DNA of 64,000 bases from Hyphochytrium catenoides (lineage: Eukaryota > Sar > Hyphochytriomycetes > Hyphochytriales > Hyphochytriaceae): positions 62,426 through 126,425 of the forward strand of contig FLMG01003710.1 in NCBI GenBank assembly GCA_900088475.1. The letters are read 5' to 3'. Position numbers and translations under genes: made by a program. Positions 1 to 12,227 of this stretch are shown piece by piece (position 1 is the first letter of the stretch; each line of letters starts with the position of its first letter). Below the pieces are notes generated by a model. That model did no database searches, was not told the origin of the DNA, and saw only the letters and a list, made by a program, of their open reading frames with translations.

Positions 1-3000
1 TGGAATGACTTGCTGCGTGTTGCGCGTTTCGTAGGCAATGCCTCCTTTAACAGTAAGGGTGTTGTTGCCTTGTATTACAGCCGACTTGGTCCAGGAAAAT
101 TCATTAGAAGCATGCAAGAGGTATTAGGTCAGAGTCAATGTCTATCGGCTTAAAGGAGACGAGAATGTGTTCCATCTAGGACTACACAAGAGGGGTTTAC
201 GTCCAGTCATGATTTCCTAGGAGAGCGTAAACCATGGATGAAGACCAAAGAGACCGACTCGCTTGACCGCGGGTAAAAGAAAGGCGGGTGTACCTTGTCG
301 GGTTTATATTTGGAATTGGTAGCTCCCCGCACCAAGCGAAAAGTTTTCCTTCGATAGAAGGTCATGACCTCCGTATCAAGATTGATTCCATATACAACCT
401 AAGCACATTCATGAACCGGTAACAGTCGCAAATGTAAGGCAGCACGTGGGCGCGTGTGTCCGCGAATATAGAGCTTAAACCGCGAATATAGAGCTTAAGG
501 AGCTAAGGTAGGGCAAAGGCGTAGACAAGTCACGGACCAAACCTGGCATCCGGTTAGCTCAGGTCAACATATGCACCCCGGAAGAGAAGCCAATAATGTA
601 TGCGATATAATCAGTTCCTATCTTACCTTTAGTTTGCAGGGAGGAGGATGTAGGACCCTTGGCAATGTGCTGCCTTCAGTGAAGCCAAAGTTAGGGTCGC
701 CCTCATAGTACTGATACCATTGCCTTAGCTTGTAGTCAATATTATCAAGCGCCATCATCTCCTGATTCTTGCGGGGCTGGTAGCGCTTATTAGGGTTCGT
801 GCGGTGCACGGGATACCACCCTGTAGGAGGTGTGATCAGATGATAGTAACCAGAGTAACATTCCAGTCTCCGTGCCTGTGGGAGGGTTGAAGCCCTGGAA
901 ATTCGGATTGTACGCTGCTATCTTGGAGGCCACTTCTTGTGATAGCGAAGAATAAGGTACAAACTGAGCAAAGTGGTCAGAGCGTCTTCATAAGCTTCCG
1001 CATAATATAATGACATTAAAAAGAAAATTAAGGCCGCTTACCTCTATACGAATATGGATGGCAGCTTTCTGGCTGAGTGGGAACGGTCCGCTGTTCGGTG
1101 GGATCAATTGAGGTATTATTAGTTAAGATGTGATTGAAGCAGATTGTGTCAGTGGGAGCACCATATGTGGGTGACGGCTGAGGTAACGATCAGAAGGCAC
1201 TAACCTGTAAGTTGGCTGTCCCCTCAGTAGTGAGGCGATGGTAACTTCATTAGCCGCCACAGTCTTCTGAGACCATCGCATTCCTTGCGTTGTGCCCACA
1301 ACGCCTGCCACCATGCCGCTGGCTTTCTTGATCTTTATGCTTATCACTTCATTCAAAGAAACCTGATCGGGCCTCTCAGAAACGAACTCGAACGCAGCGT
1401 TGTAGGCAGGTGTCCTAGCATGCAAGAACCAATTAAGGGTATGATGACGGGTAAAAGAAAGCACTATGGCTCTGTTAGGAGCCAGAATGACAATCATACT
1501 GAGAGGTGAAGGTTCGAAAGCGTTAGAACTCGGTTTGGCGCTAGCATTTACCTCCCCACCACTTCCATCGTATTTAGTCTAGTCTGGCGGAAGGGATCAT
1601 CAACCAGAACCTTCTTCTTTACTTCAACAATGGCAAAGGTCCTGTCTTCCTACCTCACATTGCATTAAGTGTGCCAATAGCTGTTGTTATCTCATCTCAC
1701 ACATATTGAGAAGCGTTATCCGGTAGTCTTATTTGGCAATATGCCTTACCTTGCCCACTAATCTTCGAAGATCCGCCGCGAAGAGTTCGACTCTATAGAA
1801 GCCTTCAATGCGCGTAAAGGACGAAGCGTAGGCAAATGTAAGATTTGGCGCTGCCCAGTCTTGGATTGGAAGACACCTGTATCGAAACATCGTCGGCTTT
1901 AGTTCTTGAGGCCTTTACTATGAATTGCCTGTTCAGCAATAGGACGTTGCGCACATTCCTCTCCTGTGTCTATCCTAGACTTACCAGCAGCCGCTCCCGA
2001 GGGATCGTCCTAAAACCAATGCGTGCTCATCTTGAAGGAAGGTATCTAAGCCCATCTAAATACCGGTTAGCTTCAGCGCAAAAAAATATGGGATAACATC
2101 ATGAAGGAGTATTGTAGGTTTATGCCAAAGGGCAGAGACCAGGTCTTCGACGAAATGGAAAAGAGAAAGCGAGTAAGCACATATAACCGGGGCACAGAGT
2201 CGGGATGCATACAGGAAACAAGCGTAAAGGCTATAATGATATGCACCTTATCTCCGTTTACAATAGCTCTACAAGCCTTAGGGGCACCAAGCCACAACGG
2301 CCCAGCGGCAAAGAAGGAGTGAACATACTTGTCGATCCATACCTGTAGTTTCGAAATAAGTAGACTTAGACTGCGTCCTCTCCTTGCTAGCAAAGGGACG
2401 TTTAAGGAAGAGCGGAATGGGCCCAGCATCTTCTGCCCATCCCTATTCGACATACCTGCCCTTGAACTGACTCGAATTTGACCCAATTAAGAAAGAATTG
2501 TATACATCGGGTACCCATAGAGTGCCCAAGTAGGACTACGGGTCTTGACCCATTGTCTTGGTACATTTTCTCAACGGCAAACATCACTTTAGAGAAGTAT
2601 TGGTCCCTCTCTTGAAGCTTTCTTGGCATTAGCCGCCAGTCATAGGGAGCTGGAATGAGAGTGATGAAAGAGGAGGTTTGGGGATGAGTCCAGCGGACGG
2701 CAGGGAAAGTGCCTTACAAAGAGTGTACAATAGAAGAAATATTCGGGAAACCTGCACAGAGATTGTCTCCTGGTACATAGCCCACAGCCTCCAAAGCAGC
2801 GATGACGTGGCCAAAGACATAAGAAAGTGCCTTGGTGATGGCACCAGGCTCCAAAAAGTCCACGCCTGCCAGGCCTTCCACGGGCCGCACCTGAGAAGCA
2901 AGTGTCTAAGCGGCAATACCTTCACCTAACGACCCCTAGACTGGGCACAGTGGTCCCTTTTTCTGTCACTACTGATTTACCCTAGAACGGCAACACATCT

Positions 3001-4001
3001 TGCCGCCGCCCTCTTCTATGTACTTTCACCGTCATCTACAGGTGATACAGGCCGCTCCCATTTGCATCTTTCACCCTACCTCTTGGCGCCACCAATCTTT
3101 GACCTCTCTTCCGAACAGCCTAACTCTATATCCAGCCGTAAACGAGACAACGCAGCAAGTTCACAACTCTGTCTTTCTTACCTGTATGCCCGGAGGGTCA
3201 GAGAAGCCGTCCTCGGTGTCAACACAAATATGCTGAATCCAGCGGTTCCGCTTTGCGTGTTCTTCGCTCTGAAAATCTCTATCGTCTAGGTAAAGATCTC
3301 GGTTCATTGTCCCTCGGACCTAAACAAGTTTTGCCGAATCAGTGGCACTCTTCAATCCCCGCTGCCCTATCTCAGATGCCTTCCGACACCTCCCTTAGTC
3401 TGGCCCCCTGCTTCATCCTTCTCTTTCTGGCTTCATCGTTTACATTCACCTTGACCTTGCTAGGTAGCCCTCTCCATTTCGCTTCTCCATTACTCATCTC
3501 ATGCTAGTGAAAGAACTGTCATTGCTGTGTCCTAACCTTACCTCCTTTGAGTGTCCAAACAGAAGCTTGCTAATGCCTGACGCTTTGTCTCTGACGACCT
3601 GCACCGCCCTCCCATCCCTGTCACGCGCTGTTACTGTCCTCTCAAGCTTCCCAAAATTCAGGGCATTTATTCCCAGCTTTCCCAAAGAAATCCAGATACG
3701 CTCATTCTGCCATTGTGGATAATGTGCTGTCGCTTTGATGAACAGCCCTGGCATATCATGCAAGCGGAGCGAGGTACGGTCAACGATAAGGAAGCTAGAA
3801 GCTCAAAGAGAGTGCCCAGAGCCGATGTAGACGGTGAGCTAGCGAACGGTGGCACGCCAGAGTCTTACCCGAGGACATAAACCCTGGGATAATAAGTATG
3901 GGGTGGTTCGGTCTGTAGTCAAAGACGACATCGTTGGGCGGGAAGTACGATTTTCGTGGCATCGTGCACCAAGGGCAGGGGGAAAGGACGCTAGGAAGCA
4001 A
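1..4001 (-). CDS. LCAT/PDAT-family acyltransferase, 3' end cut by window start
   Basis: An alpha/beta-hydrolase-fold acyltransferase of the lecithin:cholesterol / phospholipid:diacylglycerol acyltransferase family. Such enzymes move an acyl chain from a phospholipid to a sterol or diacylglycerol, usually at the ER or lumen. Exons seen: 4001-3869, 3747-3542, 3319-3182, 2890-2752, 2649-2456, 2342-2247, further exons around 1110-1042 and 963-851, then 820-627, 398-294 and one running past base 1. Motifs in family order are PILIIPGFMSSG, ERIWISLGKLG, DPPGIQVRPVEGL, the hallmark APYDWRL, the nucleophile elbow GHSMG, and YVHSFFAAGPLWLGAPKA with NGDK. VVYGINLDTE lies near the C-terminus. Phases close from 3962 to 2247. 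Start is uncertain (ATG at 4001 or 3962). Both give almost no sequence before the catalytic core, whereas PDATs usually carry an N-terminal membrane segment, so an upstream exon may be missing. The exon near 2100-2170 (TWSLPFG) is not resolved. Family call is firm; substrate is not. Confidence 0.85.
461..498. repeat. Tandem duplication of an 18-base unit
   Basis: The unit CGCGAATATAGAGCTTAA occurs twice with a 2-base spacer, at 461-478 and 481-498. It lies inside the acyltransferase intron between exons 820-627 and 398-294. Confidence 0.85.
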
Positions 4002-4439
4002 GCTCCTTGTAGAATGCTTCTATAGCCTTACGTTCTGCGTTGTTGCTGCAGAGGAAGGCTTCTCTAGTACGTAGTCACCGTCCATGGACTGGCTCGAAAA
4101 AGGCATCATAGGGTGAAGGGAACCAGGGAGCAAGTCTCTCTAAGCATCGCAGTGCGGCTTCAAAAGTTCCTTCATTCCCTTCGCTAAGGTAAAAGACGAG
4201 CAGTCTAACGTAATGCCATATACTCTTCTACTATTCTTATCGCCCCAGGTCGTTTAGCGCTCAGGGGTGTAGGTTCTCGTAGCGCGCCACCTTCAAGAGC
4301 TGAAGTTTCTGCCACAGATTTGATCAAAACAGCATCAGAATCTCTAAGGGGATGTTACATCAAGGAGTGCTTGCATAGCCAGTTTCCGCGGCGTTAGCGG
4401 CTGCTCATTGTGAAGCGGGTATCTTACAGTTGGAGGAAG

Positions 4440-4556
4440 TCGCAGTCGAGGGAGGAGAGAGAGAAGCACAACACGAGGGAGAGAGAAAGTGAAAGAGGGA
4501 GAGAGAGAGTGAATAATAATAAGAGAGGGAGGGAGGAAGGTGGATGAGACAGAGGA
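4440..4556. repeat. GA-rich low-complexity tract
   Basis: Purine-rich sequence with repeated GAGAG and GGGA units. It makes spurious open frames on both strands. Confidence 0.8.
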
Positions 4557-4757
4557 GACATAGAGCGATGACATTCCCCCCAAACCCTACAGCAGATCTT
4601 TGACGGCAGGATTCATGATGTTGGTATACAAAGATGACATCAGAGTTATCTTCAGTGCTCGTCGCGCATCACTTCAATGCGAGTAAGAGTGCAGGGAAGA
4701 GTTCAGGGAAGACACGACAAGAAGCAGAACAGCGCATATGGATTCATAGATGAGTAG

Positions 4758-5072
4758 AATGAGTTCACTCATACGCTGACGCCAAGACTCTCGACTTGTA
4801 CTGCCGTTCAAGCTGCGAGACGGACGAGGAAAGATAGTAGTTGCTCTAAGCTTTTTGGAGAGAAGAGGAAAGAAGAGGCAATACTATTGAGTAAAAGACC
4901 AACGGTGTCTGAAAGCACCAGCACACCCAATCTGAAACGCGTGGAGAGGATACGGAGAGAACTCTGGCGGAAGAATGAGCCGCAGAGTAATACTCCCGCA
5001 CTCAGCTCGTTGTCCTTGCTATCAGAAAGTGGTAAGCGGACGCTCTTATTGCATCGCTACTTTCTCTCATGA
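4758..5072 (+). CDS. Possible orphan exon, unknown product
   Basis: A plus-strand frame stays open from about 4758 to a stop near 5072. Its composition looks protein-like (polar, Arg/Glu-rich: VERIRRELWRKNEPQ, then Ser/Leu-rich). A strong donor GTAAGC follows AGAAAGTG near 5031. There is no in-frame ATG, so it would have to be an internal exon, and I could not find its partners. No family recognised. It could be chance. Confidence 0.2.
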   Translation, partial: NEFTHTLTPRLSTCTAVQAARRTRKDSSCSKLFGEKRKEEAILLSKRPTVSESTSTPNLKRVERIRRELWRKNEPQSNTPALSSLSLLSESGKRTLLLHRYFLS

Positions 5073-5385
5073 GTGTGGACGGCTTGCTGTACATGAGGGA
5101 GCCAAGAAAGGTCCAGCTGAAGATTTAGTCTGATGCCTATTTAATTGGGCAGTTGGTCGTCGATCGTGCCTGACAAGAAGCAGATTCCGATGAGGTTGGC
5201 CGTAGAGTTCTCCGAATAGGTGCCAGGTGTCCACCTTCAGCAATAGTCATAGACTCAGATGTTAGTTATCGTCGACCCCTTGTCGCTATCCCTAAGCCCT
5301 AATCTCCCCAGCCCACTCCAGGAATGACGGGGGACTGCGGTTATAAAAGAAAGCAACGGAGCAGCGATTACCATTGACATTGTCA

Positions 5386-5759
5386 TTAGTTCTTCCCTTG
5401 CAACTGCTCGCAAGCTGGTCTCGTACTAGCAAGAAGGGATAAGCTTTCCTTTGGAAAGGCTCGGAGGAACATAGGAACAGAGGTCACAGCTACACAGGCC
5501 GCCAAAACCCACATGACGATGTAAGTGAGACCCATCCAAGTATGTTGACAAAGGTGACAGGTATACGGACTGGGAAGGAGAGGAAATAGAAAGAGTAGAG
5601 AAAGGCTCAATATTCCTGTCTAGTAACTCTCAAAGGAGCAGGAGGAAGCCACAATACTATACACCTGTCCAGTAACGCTCACAGGCGAGTGTGCCTGGCA
5701 TTGATCCGGAACACCTATCCACATTCCATTCAATCGTCTAGAGTTCTTGAAAGCAGCCA
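5386..5759 (-). CDS. Possible small membrane protein, two exons
   Basis: An ATG at 5759 opens a short frame (MAAFKNSRRLNG...). A second frame downstream carries one hydrophobic segment, TYIVMWVLAACVAVTSV, ends KNLQG-like with a stop at 5386, and has a possible acceptor before it. I could not join the two in phase, so the model is weak. It lies just downstream of the thioredoxin stop, on the same strand. No family recognised. Confidence 0.2.
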
Positions 5760-5883
5760 TGCAGGTTAACACTCTAGCAATGTTTACTTATACATGTGGC
5801 AAGCAATGTTCATTTGCCCCTCTCGGACAATGAGAGATCTCTTGCCGAGAAGAAAATCCTGGCGTATCTTATCTCTAACCCAT

Positions 5884-6318
5884 TTACTTGTTGCTGTTAA
5901 TTGCAGAGGTGAGCTTGCCGATGTCAGCTCCTACCACCTCAGTAACCTTCTTGCCGTTCTTGTAAAGAATGAAGGTTGGCATGGCTTGGATGCCCTCGTC
6001 CTGAGCAGTCTCCTCGTTCTCATCTACATTGACCTTGAAGAAGGCGACATCCGTCAGCTCCTTTGACAGCTCCTCAATCTTTGGAGCAATGAACTTGCAT
6101 GGCCCACACCTAATAATTTGTCAGAAAGAAAATAAAGAGGGTCAGCTACAGCTCTCTATGGAGAATGTGGGAAGCCCAGGGGGACTATACGAGAGGCAGG
6201 AAAGGCCATATGTGATGGCAACGTACCAGTCAGCATAGAAGTCAACCACCACGAGCTTGCTGCCAGCGCTCTGAAGGGCAGAGGTAAAATCAGACTTGGT
6301 CTTGAGTTGGTTCACCAT
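5884..6318 (-). CDS. Thioredoxin
   Basis: A 105-residue single-domain thioredoxin that reduces protein disulfides, most likely in the cytosol since no targeting sequence is visible. Exons 6318-6227 and 6109-5884 join in phase, and the intron splits the active-site tryptophan codon. The active site WCGPC has cysteines at residues 32 and 35. DFYADW precedes it, and MPTFILYKNG carries the cis-proline loop opposite the active site. Length matches the h-type/cytosolic class. The ATG at 6318 follows a stop-free leader with another possible Met at 6354. The 6318 start is chosen because it gives the normal thioredoxin N-terminus. Confidence 0.95.
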
Positions 6319-8463
6319 TGTGATGGGTAACGAATGTGTTTGGGAGTTGTTCAAAAGTCTATGTTATGCCTAGCGTGTGCTGGATGTCTGGAAAATAGCG
6401 AACTGAATCTTCAGAATACCCGTTCGTCAGCAGAGAGACGAACCCAGCCGAGAGCCAAGGACAATCCACTCGCCGACTGCGAATGAAGACGACAGAAGTT
6501 CACAGAACGAACAAACTCATCAGGAAAATCTTGGAAGATACCTTCCCACCCCTACACGGAAACATACAACTGAAAGGTTTCATGCTATATGACTGTTAAT
6601 GTACCCAACAGGTAGGGAACATACAGGAATATTCCGGACTGTGAAAGCTTTCCACTTCTGATGTGTTCGTGGGAGTGTGTGAGGTAGGGAGAAGGGCGGA
6701 TGAAGGTTGGGAAGAGGTTCGTCTGTCTTCAGACTGGTTTGGAGGAGGGGGTGACCGCCTTTACCCCTATGCAGAGGGGATTTCCCCTTCACACCCGGTC
6801 ATAAGTTCATGACAATGGAGGTGAGGCACCCCTTTATACTGGGTGTTCTGAGACCTCACATGAAGGAAGTGTTTGATGTCGTTTTCTTTCATGAATAAAG
6901 AGACCTCCGCTTCACATGGTGATGGTTAGCTCCCAGCTTGTTGTCAGAGAAGATGACACGAGAGATCTACCCAAGGCGATAGGGCCTGGTGAGTACCCAA
7001 AAACTATGTAGCTAGGGGCGAACAGTGAAAGAGCAACTCTTACGGTTTCTCCTCTTCACATCAAGATCCTTTATTATCACCACCAGTAGTAGTTCCTCGT
7101 TCTTCTAGTAGGGCTGCACACCAACTAGGAATCATCTGTTTTCTGAAGGATTATTAGCTAGTTCCTAGTTCTAGAAGAACAAGTGAATCAAGAGTAAGGA
7201 AACCTTTGTTCCGCGCCTGCGGGTGGAGATATTACTCGGAGCAATGGATGCGTTGGTAAATGTGCCTACCATCAGGAACGGAAGGGGCTGCAAGATATAC
7301 GGTGACAAATGATGAGTTGTTACATCATCTTAGAAGCTACTCATCCTGTACTCGTACTTGTTTGTCAAAGGAGGTGCGTGCTCCGTATTGGAAAAAAAAA
7401 GCGGAATGTGGCTGCTCCCCTGGCCTCCTTCTCTCCTTCGTGGCTGGTAAAAGTTGCTGCAAGTGATTCTTCCATCTCCTCTTGTCATGATAGAACACTA
7501 TTGTCCAAAGAGTCATCCATAGGAAACAGATAGTGTAAGACACAGATCTCAACCATACCGCAACCGCTAGCTATACATCATCATGCTTTCTAGCATTATT
7601 CTACTCTACTATTGCTTGCGTGCTGCAGTTAATATCTGAAGAAGCTCATCGACGTCGATCCTCATACAGATGTTAACAGTTCACTTCACTCCCACTTACT
7701 GACAACGACAAAAGCGAAGAAGCATGTGCTTCCATGCTACTAAAGAAAGTAAAGACTTTCTTATGGCTTCTACCTATAAACATAATATGGAGGTGCATCA
7801 TTATTTCTTCATAATAGCAACGAGCCTGGGGCACCATAATAGAGAGCCTAGCTTATCGCATGATTGATGGACCCAACCCCATCACCACTGCCTCCCTTCA
7901 GACAAGGGGCAGGACTTTTCCAAGGGGCCGGCGGTGTCGATGTAACCTTACTGGGGGCCTCACCACCCATAGAGCCATCAAAAGTATATATAATTTCTTG
8001 GCAACATGATAAACAGCCGTCGCGCTTCTTTGGCCTGTACAAGTAAAAGATATTCGTCATTCTATTCTGCCGTAGTGCTCTTTCTCTGAAGCTGTAATAA
8101 TAATATCACCAATCAGAGATTAACAAGCCAAAGACACAGCATAGGGCAACTTAGTAATGCGTAAACCTCAAGAAATTCCGAAAGTCCTTTCCTAATTTTC
8201 GGTGTTCGTTTCCCCACTGTCAAGAGAGAGACTTCATCATCTCTTCAGCGCTTATCATAGTCTTCACACAGACAAGGAGCCGTCTTGACTGAGCTTTTGC
8301 AGAGATTTCTCATGGCAAGAGGTCTCTTTGTAGCACCATAACCTAGTTCTTCAAGGCTCTTTAAATACTTTGCCTGGTTAGGTTGCAAGGGTCCAGACAG
8401 ATATACATAGCAGCAAGAGGATAGTTGGGCTTAGGGCACGTCTCGGAAGTTCTGACGCCGACC
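6319..8463. other. Intergenic region between thioredoxin and CTL gene
   Basis: Two kilobases with only short unsupported frames. It must hold the divergent promoters of the thioredoxin (-) and the choline-transporter-like gene (+). At 7090-7190 there are partly repeated, partly inverted TAGTTCC/GTTCTTCTAG segments. No RNA gene recognised. Confidence 0.5.
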
Positions 8464-11400
8464 ATGGACCAGTCAGAGGTAAAAAGAGATACCAGAAGGG
8501 TCCTCTTAGCTCAGCTAACGAACTTCTCGCGCTCGATGCACGCCACTTTACACTTCCTTCTCCCTGTACAGTCATCTGACTACCACGGAAGGCAGCGCAG
8601 TGGGTCGATGGATAGCATTGACGCTGGATTAGCGGAGCCCTTCGAGCCACAACCGCATGGATCGCACATCTTGGCAGCAAGCAGCATTCCTCAAGCACAA
8701 AGTACAGTGTTACCATCGAAGGCTAGACCTGGTACGCCTCCATAGTTCTTGCTCGTCAGCCTGCATTGATAAAGGTTCTGCCAGAGCATGGAAACCCTTA
8801 CAAGGCATCTTTGCCGAAGCAGCATGTGCATTATGACGTTGAAGACGAAGAATATAATGAAGCAGAGCCTTTCGCGTAAGCCTCGCAAAACACTAGTACT
8901 AGTTCTTAGCTCGGAGAGAATCTACATGGGACGACAGTAGTCAGAGAATACGAAAGAGTCCGACAATGAGAGCGAGTGACCAGAAGGTGCAGCCCGACCC
9001 GACTATTCTCTCTAACTCTCTCTAACCTTGTAGGTCTACTCCATATCACGCCGTAGGAGGAAGCTTCCCAAAGTATCATGACCAAGCGTATGCAATACTC
9101 TTTGCGGGGCATCTGGTTGTCATTGCAATTCTGGCTGTAAGAGAGCTTTGTTCACTTCCTATTCCCGTAGTAGACCCTGATCCCGGGTGACTGCTAGCTC
9201 TACGTTGCGATGATCTGATCCACGCCATACTAGGAGTCCTCTCTTCGCTATCTGGAGACGTCCTTCGCAATTGTTCTAACACATGCTTTGTCTCTCTAGA
9301 TCTTTTGTGGCATTCCCAACATCCGTCACCTCCATTTTACGGATCACAGCTTCTCACAGGGAGGGGCGATGCTGGGGATTTTCGTCAGCACGACCGCCGT
9401 CAGCGCACTTTCATCCGTTGCTTGGCTTCTTTTGATCGAGAACTATGGAGCTCTGCTGATCAAATTTTTCTTTGTCCTTACGGGAGTGGTCCTTAATGCC
9501 AGCGGCGTCATTTGTCTCCTGCAATTCGGCTCTGCGGGATTTGTACCGTTCTTAGTCTCTCTCTCCCTGGCAGTGCTTTGGGGCTTCTATTATTTTAGAG
9601 TGAAAAGTAGAATTCCCTTCGCGGCCGCCAACCTTTCCTTAGCCTGCAGAGTGGTTAAGAAGTTTCCAAGCACTGTGAGGCTGGCAAGTGGTGCGCTAGG
9701 AGTGCAAGTAGTATGGGCTGTTCTGTGGTCTGCTGCAATGCTGGGGGCTCGAGGAATGGTGGATGGTAGGGACCCAGATATCTCTATGGGCGCTGGCGTC
9801 GTCACTCTGCTAATGCTAATCAGGTAAGCCTTTGTTTGTAGAACGGGAAGAAGATGGGTATATGGGACTCTACCCTACAAAGGTGCACGATTGCTACGCG
9901 AGGTTGGAATGGTCCTTTAGAAGGCAATGTAGGGAATGGGAAGACAGATCAATTGGCAGGACCTGCGTTTAAAGATTGCTAACAACCGCCAATTACATGT
10001 CCGCTCGCTCTAGCCTCTTTTGGGGAATGGAAGTGATACACAATGTCGTCCATTGCACTACTGCCGGCACCGTGGGAGAATGGTGGTTCAGTGTCTCTCC
10101 AAAAGACGCTGTTAAGCGATCTCTTGTCCGTGCTATGACTACCTCGGTTGGCTCCATCTGCCTTGGGTCGCTAGTTGTGGCCACTCTGAATGCCTTGGTG
10201 GCGCTTCTCAGGTTAGGGGGAGCACGTACTTTTCTCATACGAAGGAAGGATTTATACAGCAGTTGTTTAGACACCTCACTCTTCCACATATCTGTGGCTG
10301 CTTTGAAGGTGCCAATCGTCGTTGTATTCTAACTCTTCTTTCCTCGCTATCTGGCTAGATTGGTGGAAGGTGAAGGCAGGCGGAGACAAAACAACAGACT
10401 CCTCTCAGCCCTAAGAAGGCTCTTGGTTTACCTTGAGAGGATGATGGAATTCTTCAACAAGTACGCCTTCTGTCAGGTATGGAACCCTTTGCCTATTGAT
10501 TAGTGGATAGGTGTCCAGGACAAGACACGACCCTCGTGAGCATTGAGCTACGGCACTGCTCCTAAAATTCTCTTTGTCTTCATTAATAAATGGCAGATCT
10601 CTTTGTATGGGACGGATTTTAAAGCCGCTGGACACGAGGTTATGGAGTTGTTCCGTACCAGGTAATGTTAGGGTGCTGGGTTTGCCGGATTCTCTTCTTT
10701 CGCTTGACGAAACGACGTCTGGCTTCGTCTCCACACCTCTGCTTATAGGGGTTGGAGCACTATAATCAATCATGAGCTCATTAGCTCTCTTCTTACCGCT
10801 GGATGTCTGATTGTCGGTAAGTGCATAACCGGCAATCCTTATTGAGGCAGGCGATCGTGTGCTAGCAGCTAATGCTGAACCTCAGGTGGTGTGAGCGGGA
10901 CTGCTGGGGCAACAGCTGCCTACAAGGCTTTCAAATGTTCTTCTATTGAGACCGGAGGTGGAGCTGTCTGCGGTAAGAACGGCAGATACAACTTCCTTGT
11001 TGCACGCGTGAGCGCCGTGTTCTCATTGTTGCGTGATAACCTATGCTCGGCAGATATGGAAACACCAGTTGTTCTTTCCTTTGCCATATGTGCTGTGTTG
11101 GGATACGGAGTTTGCTCTATCTCCTCAGGCGTCATTGATAGCGCTGTCAGCACGATCTGGGTGTGCTTTGCCAGGGTAAGAAGCACATAAATAGGAGGAA
11201 CTCCTATCGATACAAGATTCTCCGCTTTCGGGGATACATTCATATTTCCCTTTTTTTCACATCGCCCCGATCTCTAAAGAAGATGTGTCCCAGTTATCCC
11301 CAAGCCTCTTTGCTTTTTCTCTCCCCGCTCTTCAGGTCTATATTTGCCATTTGAACGTTGTCCGCTTTCTCCTCGACGTCGGGAGGCTACTTTACCTGAG

Positions 11401-11630
11401 GCAGACGCCCCTTTACCTGAGGCAGACGCCCAACGAGTCCTTATATAGTCTCTAGAGGGTGTCTAATCGCTTGTCCGTACTTGCATATTCCTCCTCTCTG
11501 CATCCAGGACCCCGCAACCCTACAATTGACGCACCCTGACGAGTTCCACCAGCTGGTTGATGCTTGGCAGAGGTTCCATCCTGATGTTATTGCAGCGTCT
11601 GGGCCTGCCTACTCAGTGCTGAGAGTCTAA
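8464..11630 (+). CDS. Choline-transporter-like protein (CTL/PNS1, SLC44 family)
   Basis: A polytopic membrane protein of the CTL/PNS1 family, whose animal members carry choline or ethanolamine at the plasma or mitochondrial membrane. Twelve exons join in phase throughout: 8464-8478, 8572-8731, 8785-8875, 9034-9136, 9300-9823, 10014-10211, 10359-10476, 10597-10661, 10749-10816, 10886-10972, 11054-11175 and 11508-11630, giving 557 residues. The N-terminal 100 residues are polar and disordered. Then come AYAILFAGHLVVIAILA (first membrane segment), SRIPFAAANL, VVWAVLWSAAMLG, FWGMEVIHNVVHCTTAG, the strongly conserved TTSVGSICLGSLVVA, EFFNKYAFCQ and NHELISSLLTAGC, all in the order typical of the family. 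The C-terminal THPDEF is also typical. The substrate cannot be read from sequence. One intron is only 53 bases (8732-8784). Confidence 0.95.
11391..11431. repeat. Tandem duplication, 21-base period
   Basis: TTTACCTGAGGCAGACGCCC occurs at 11391-11410 and 11412-11431. It lies inside the last intron of the choline-transporter-like gene. Confidence 0.9.
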
Positions 11631-11795
11631 AAGAAGCCATAGAAGCTAAGAGGACAAGAGAGGGCCATAGGAGCCGGGGCTCCTTGTCTTTTTTCTCTCC
11701 CTATTTTCCATCAAAGCTGGTGGTTCACGTTTCCGAAGCGCCACCTCGGCTTCAAGACAGGCCTAACGTCCAGTTGATATGCATTTCTCTATGTA

Positions 11796-11801
11796 AATAA
11801 A
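11796..11801 (+). terminator. Possible polyadenylation signal
   Basis: AATAAA about 165 bases after the choline-transporter-like stop codon. No cleavage site is identifiable from sequence alone. Confidence 0.3.
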
Positions 11802-11861
11802 CCGGTCCATTGCCCTTTCGCTCTGTCACAACTGCGTGTACCTGTTCACGAAGCCGATTCG

Positions 11862-12173
11862 CTAGGCTCTGGGCCCCAGTCCCTCAGGGTAGACTCGTCT
11901 ACCATGCTCTCCTTGCCTGACCAGCTGTAACTTCCTGTTCTGCCTTTGCGATCTATTTATAAAAAACTTCTCTTTGCACTGAGGGTGCCATGCATCTCTA
12001 TTCAGCAGTCTAGTGTTTACGTAGTCTCCCTTTCGTTGATCATCCATGGCTTGACTGGCTCCCTCCGCTGTCAAGTTAAGGTAAACTTTAGTGTCGCGTA
12101 GCTGTTTTGGCTCCGTGGTTTCACCTGCGGATGCTCTTCCTCTGTCTGTTCGAAGATTCCTGCAGATGTACAC
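11862..12173 (-). CDS. Open frame of unknown status
   Basis: A 103-codon minus-strand frame with polar, protein-like composition in its second half. It lies 55 bases downstream of the stop of the minus-strand gene at 12228 and antisense to the 3' region of the choline-transporter-like gene. No domain recognised. It could be 3' UTR of either gene. Confidence 0.2.
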   Translation of the reverse strand: MYICRNLRTDRGRASAGETTEPKQLRDTKVYLNLTAEGASQAMDDQRKGDYVNTRLLNRDAWHPQCKEKFFINRSQRQNRKLQLVRQGEHGRRVYPEGLGPRA

Positions 12174-12227
12174 TTCCTTACCCTATTCCCAAGAGCAGCG
12201 GTCACAGCTAGCATTGCCTAGGAGGAT

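Larger units (their letters stand above)
4002..5385. other. Region without a firm gene
   Basis: Lies between the acyltransferase start and the next minus-strand open frame. It holds the GA-rich tract and one coding-looking plus-strand segment (listed separately). It may include the 5' exons or promoter of the acyltransferase. Confidence 0.5.

Noticed and set aside
1123-1509. Overlapping 124- and 74-codon frames on opposite strands
   Set aside because: They fall across intron and exon sequence of the acyltransferase and show no domain; treated as chance frames.
1500-1530. TTCGA-containing stretch considered as a tRNA T-loop
   Set aside because: No acceptor or anticodon stem could be built around it. 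No tRNA was found anywhere in the window.
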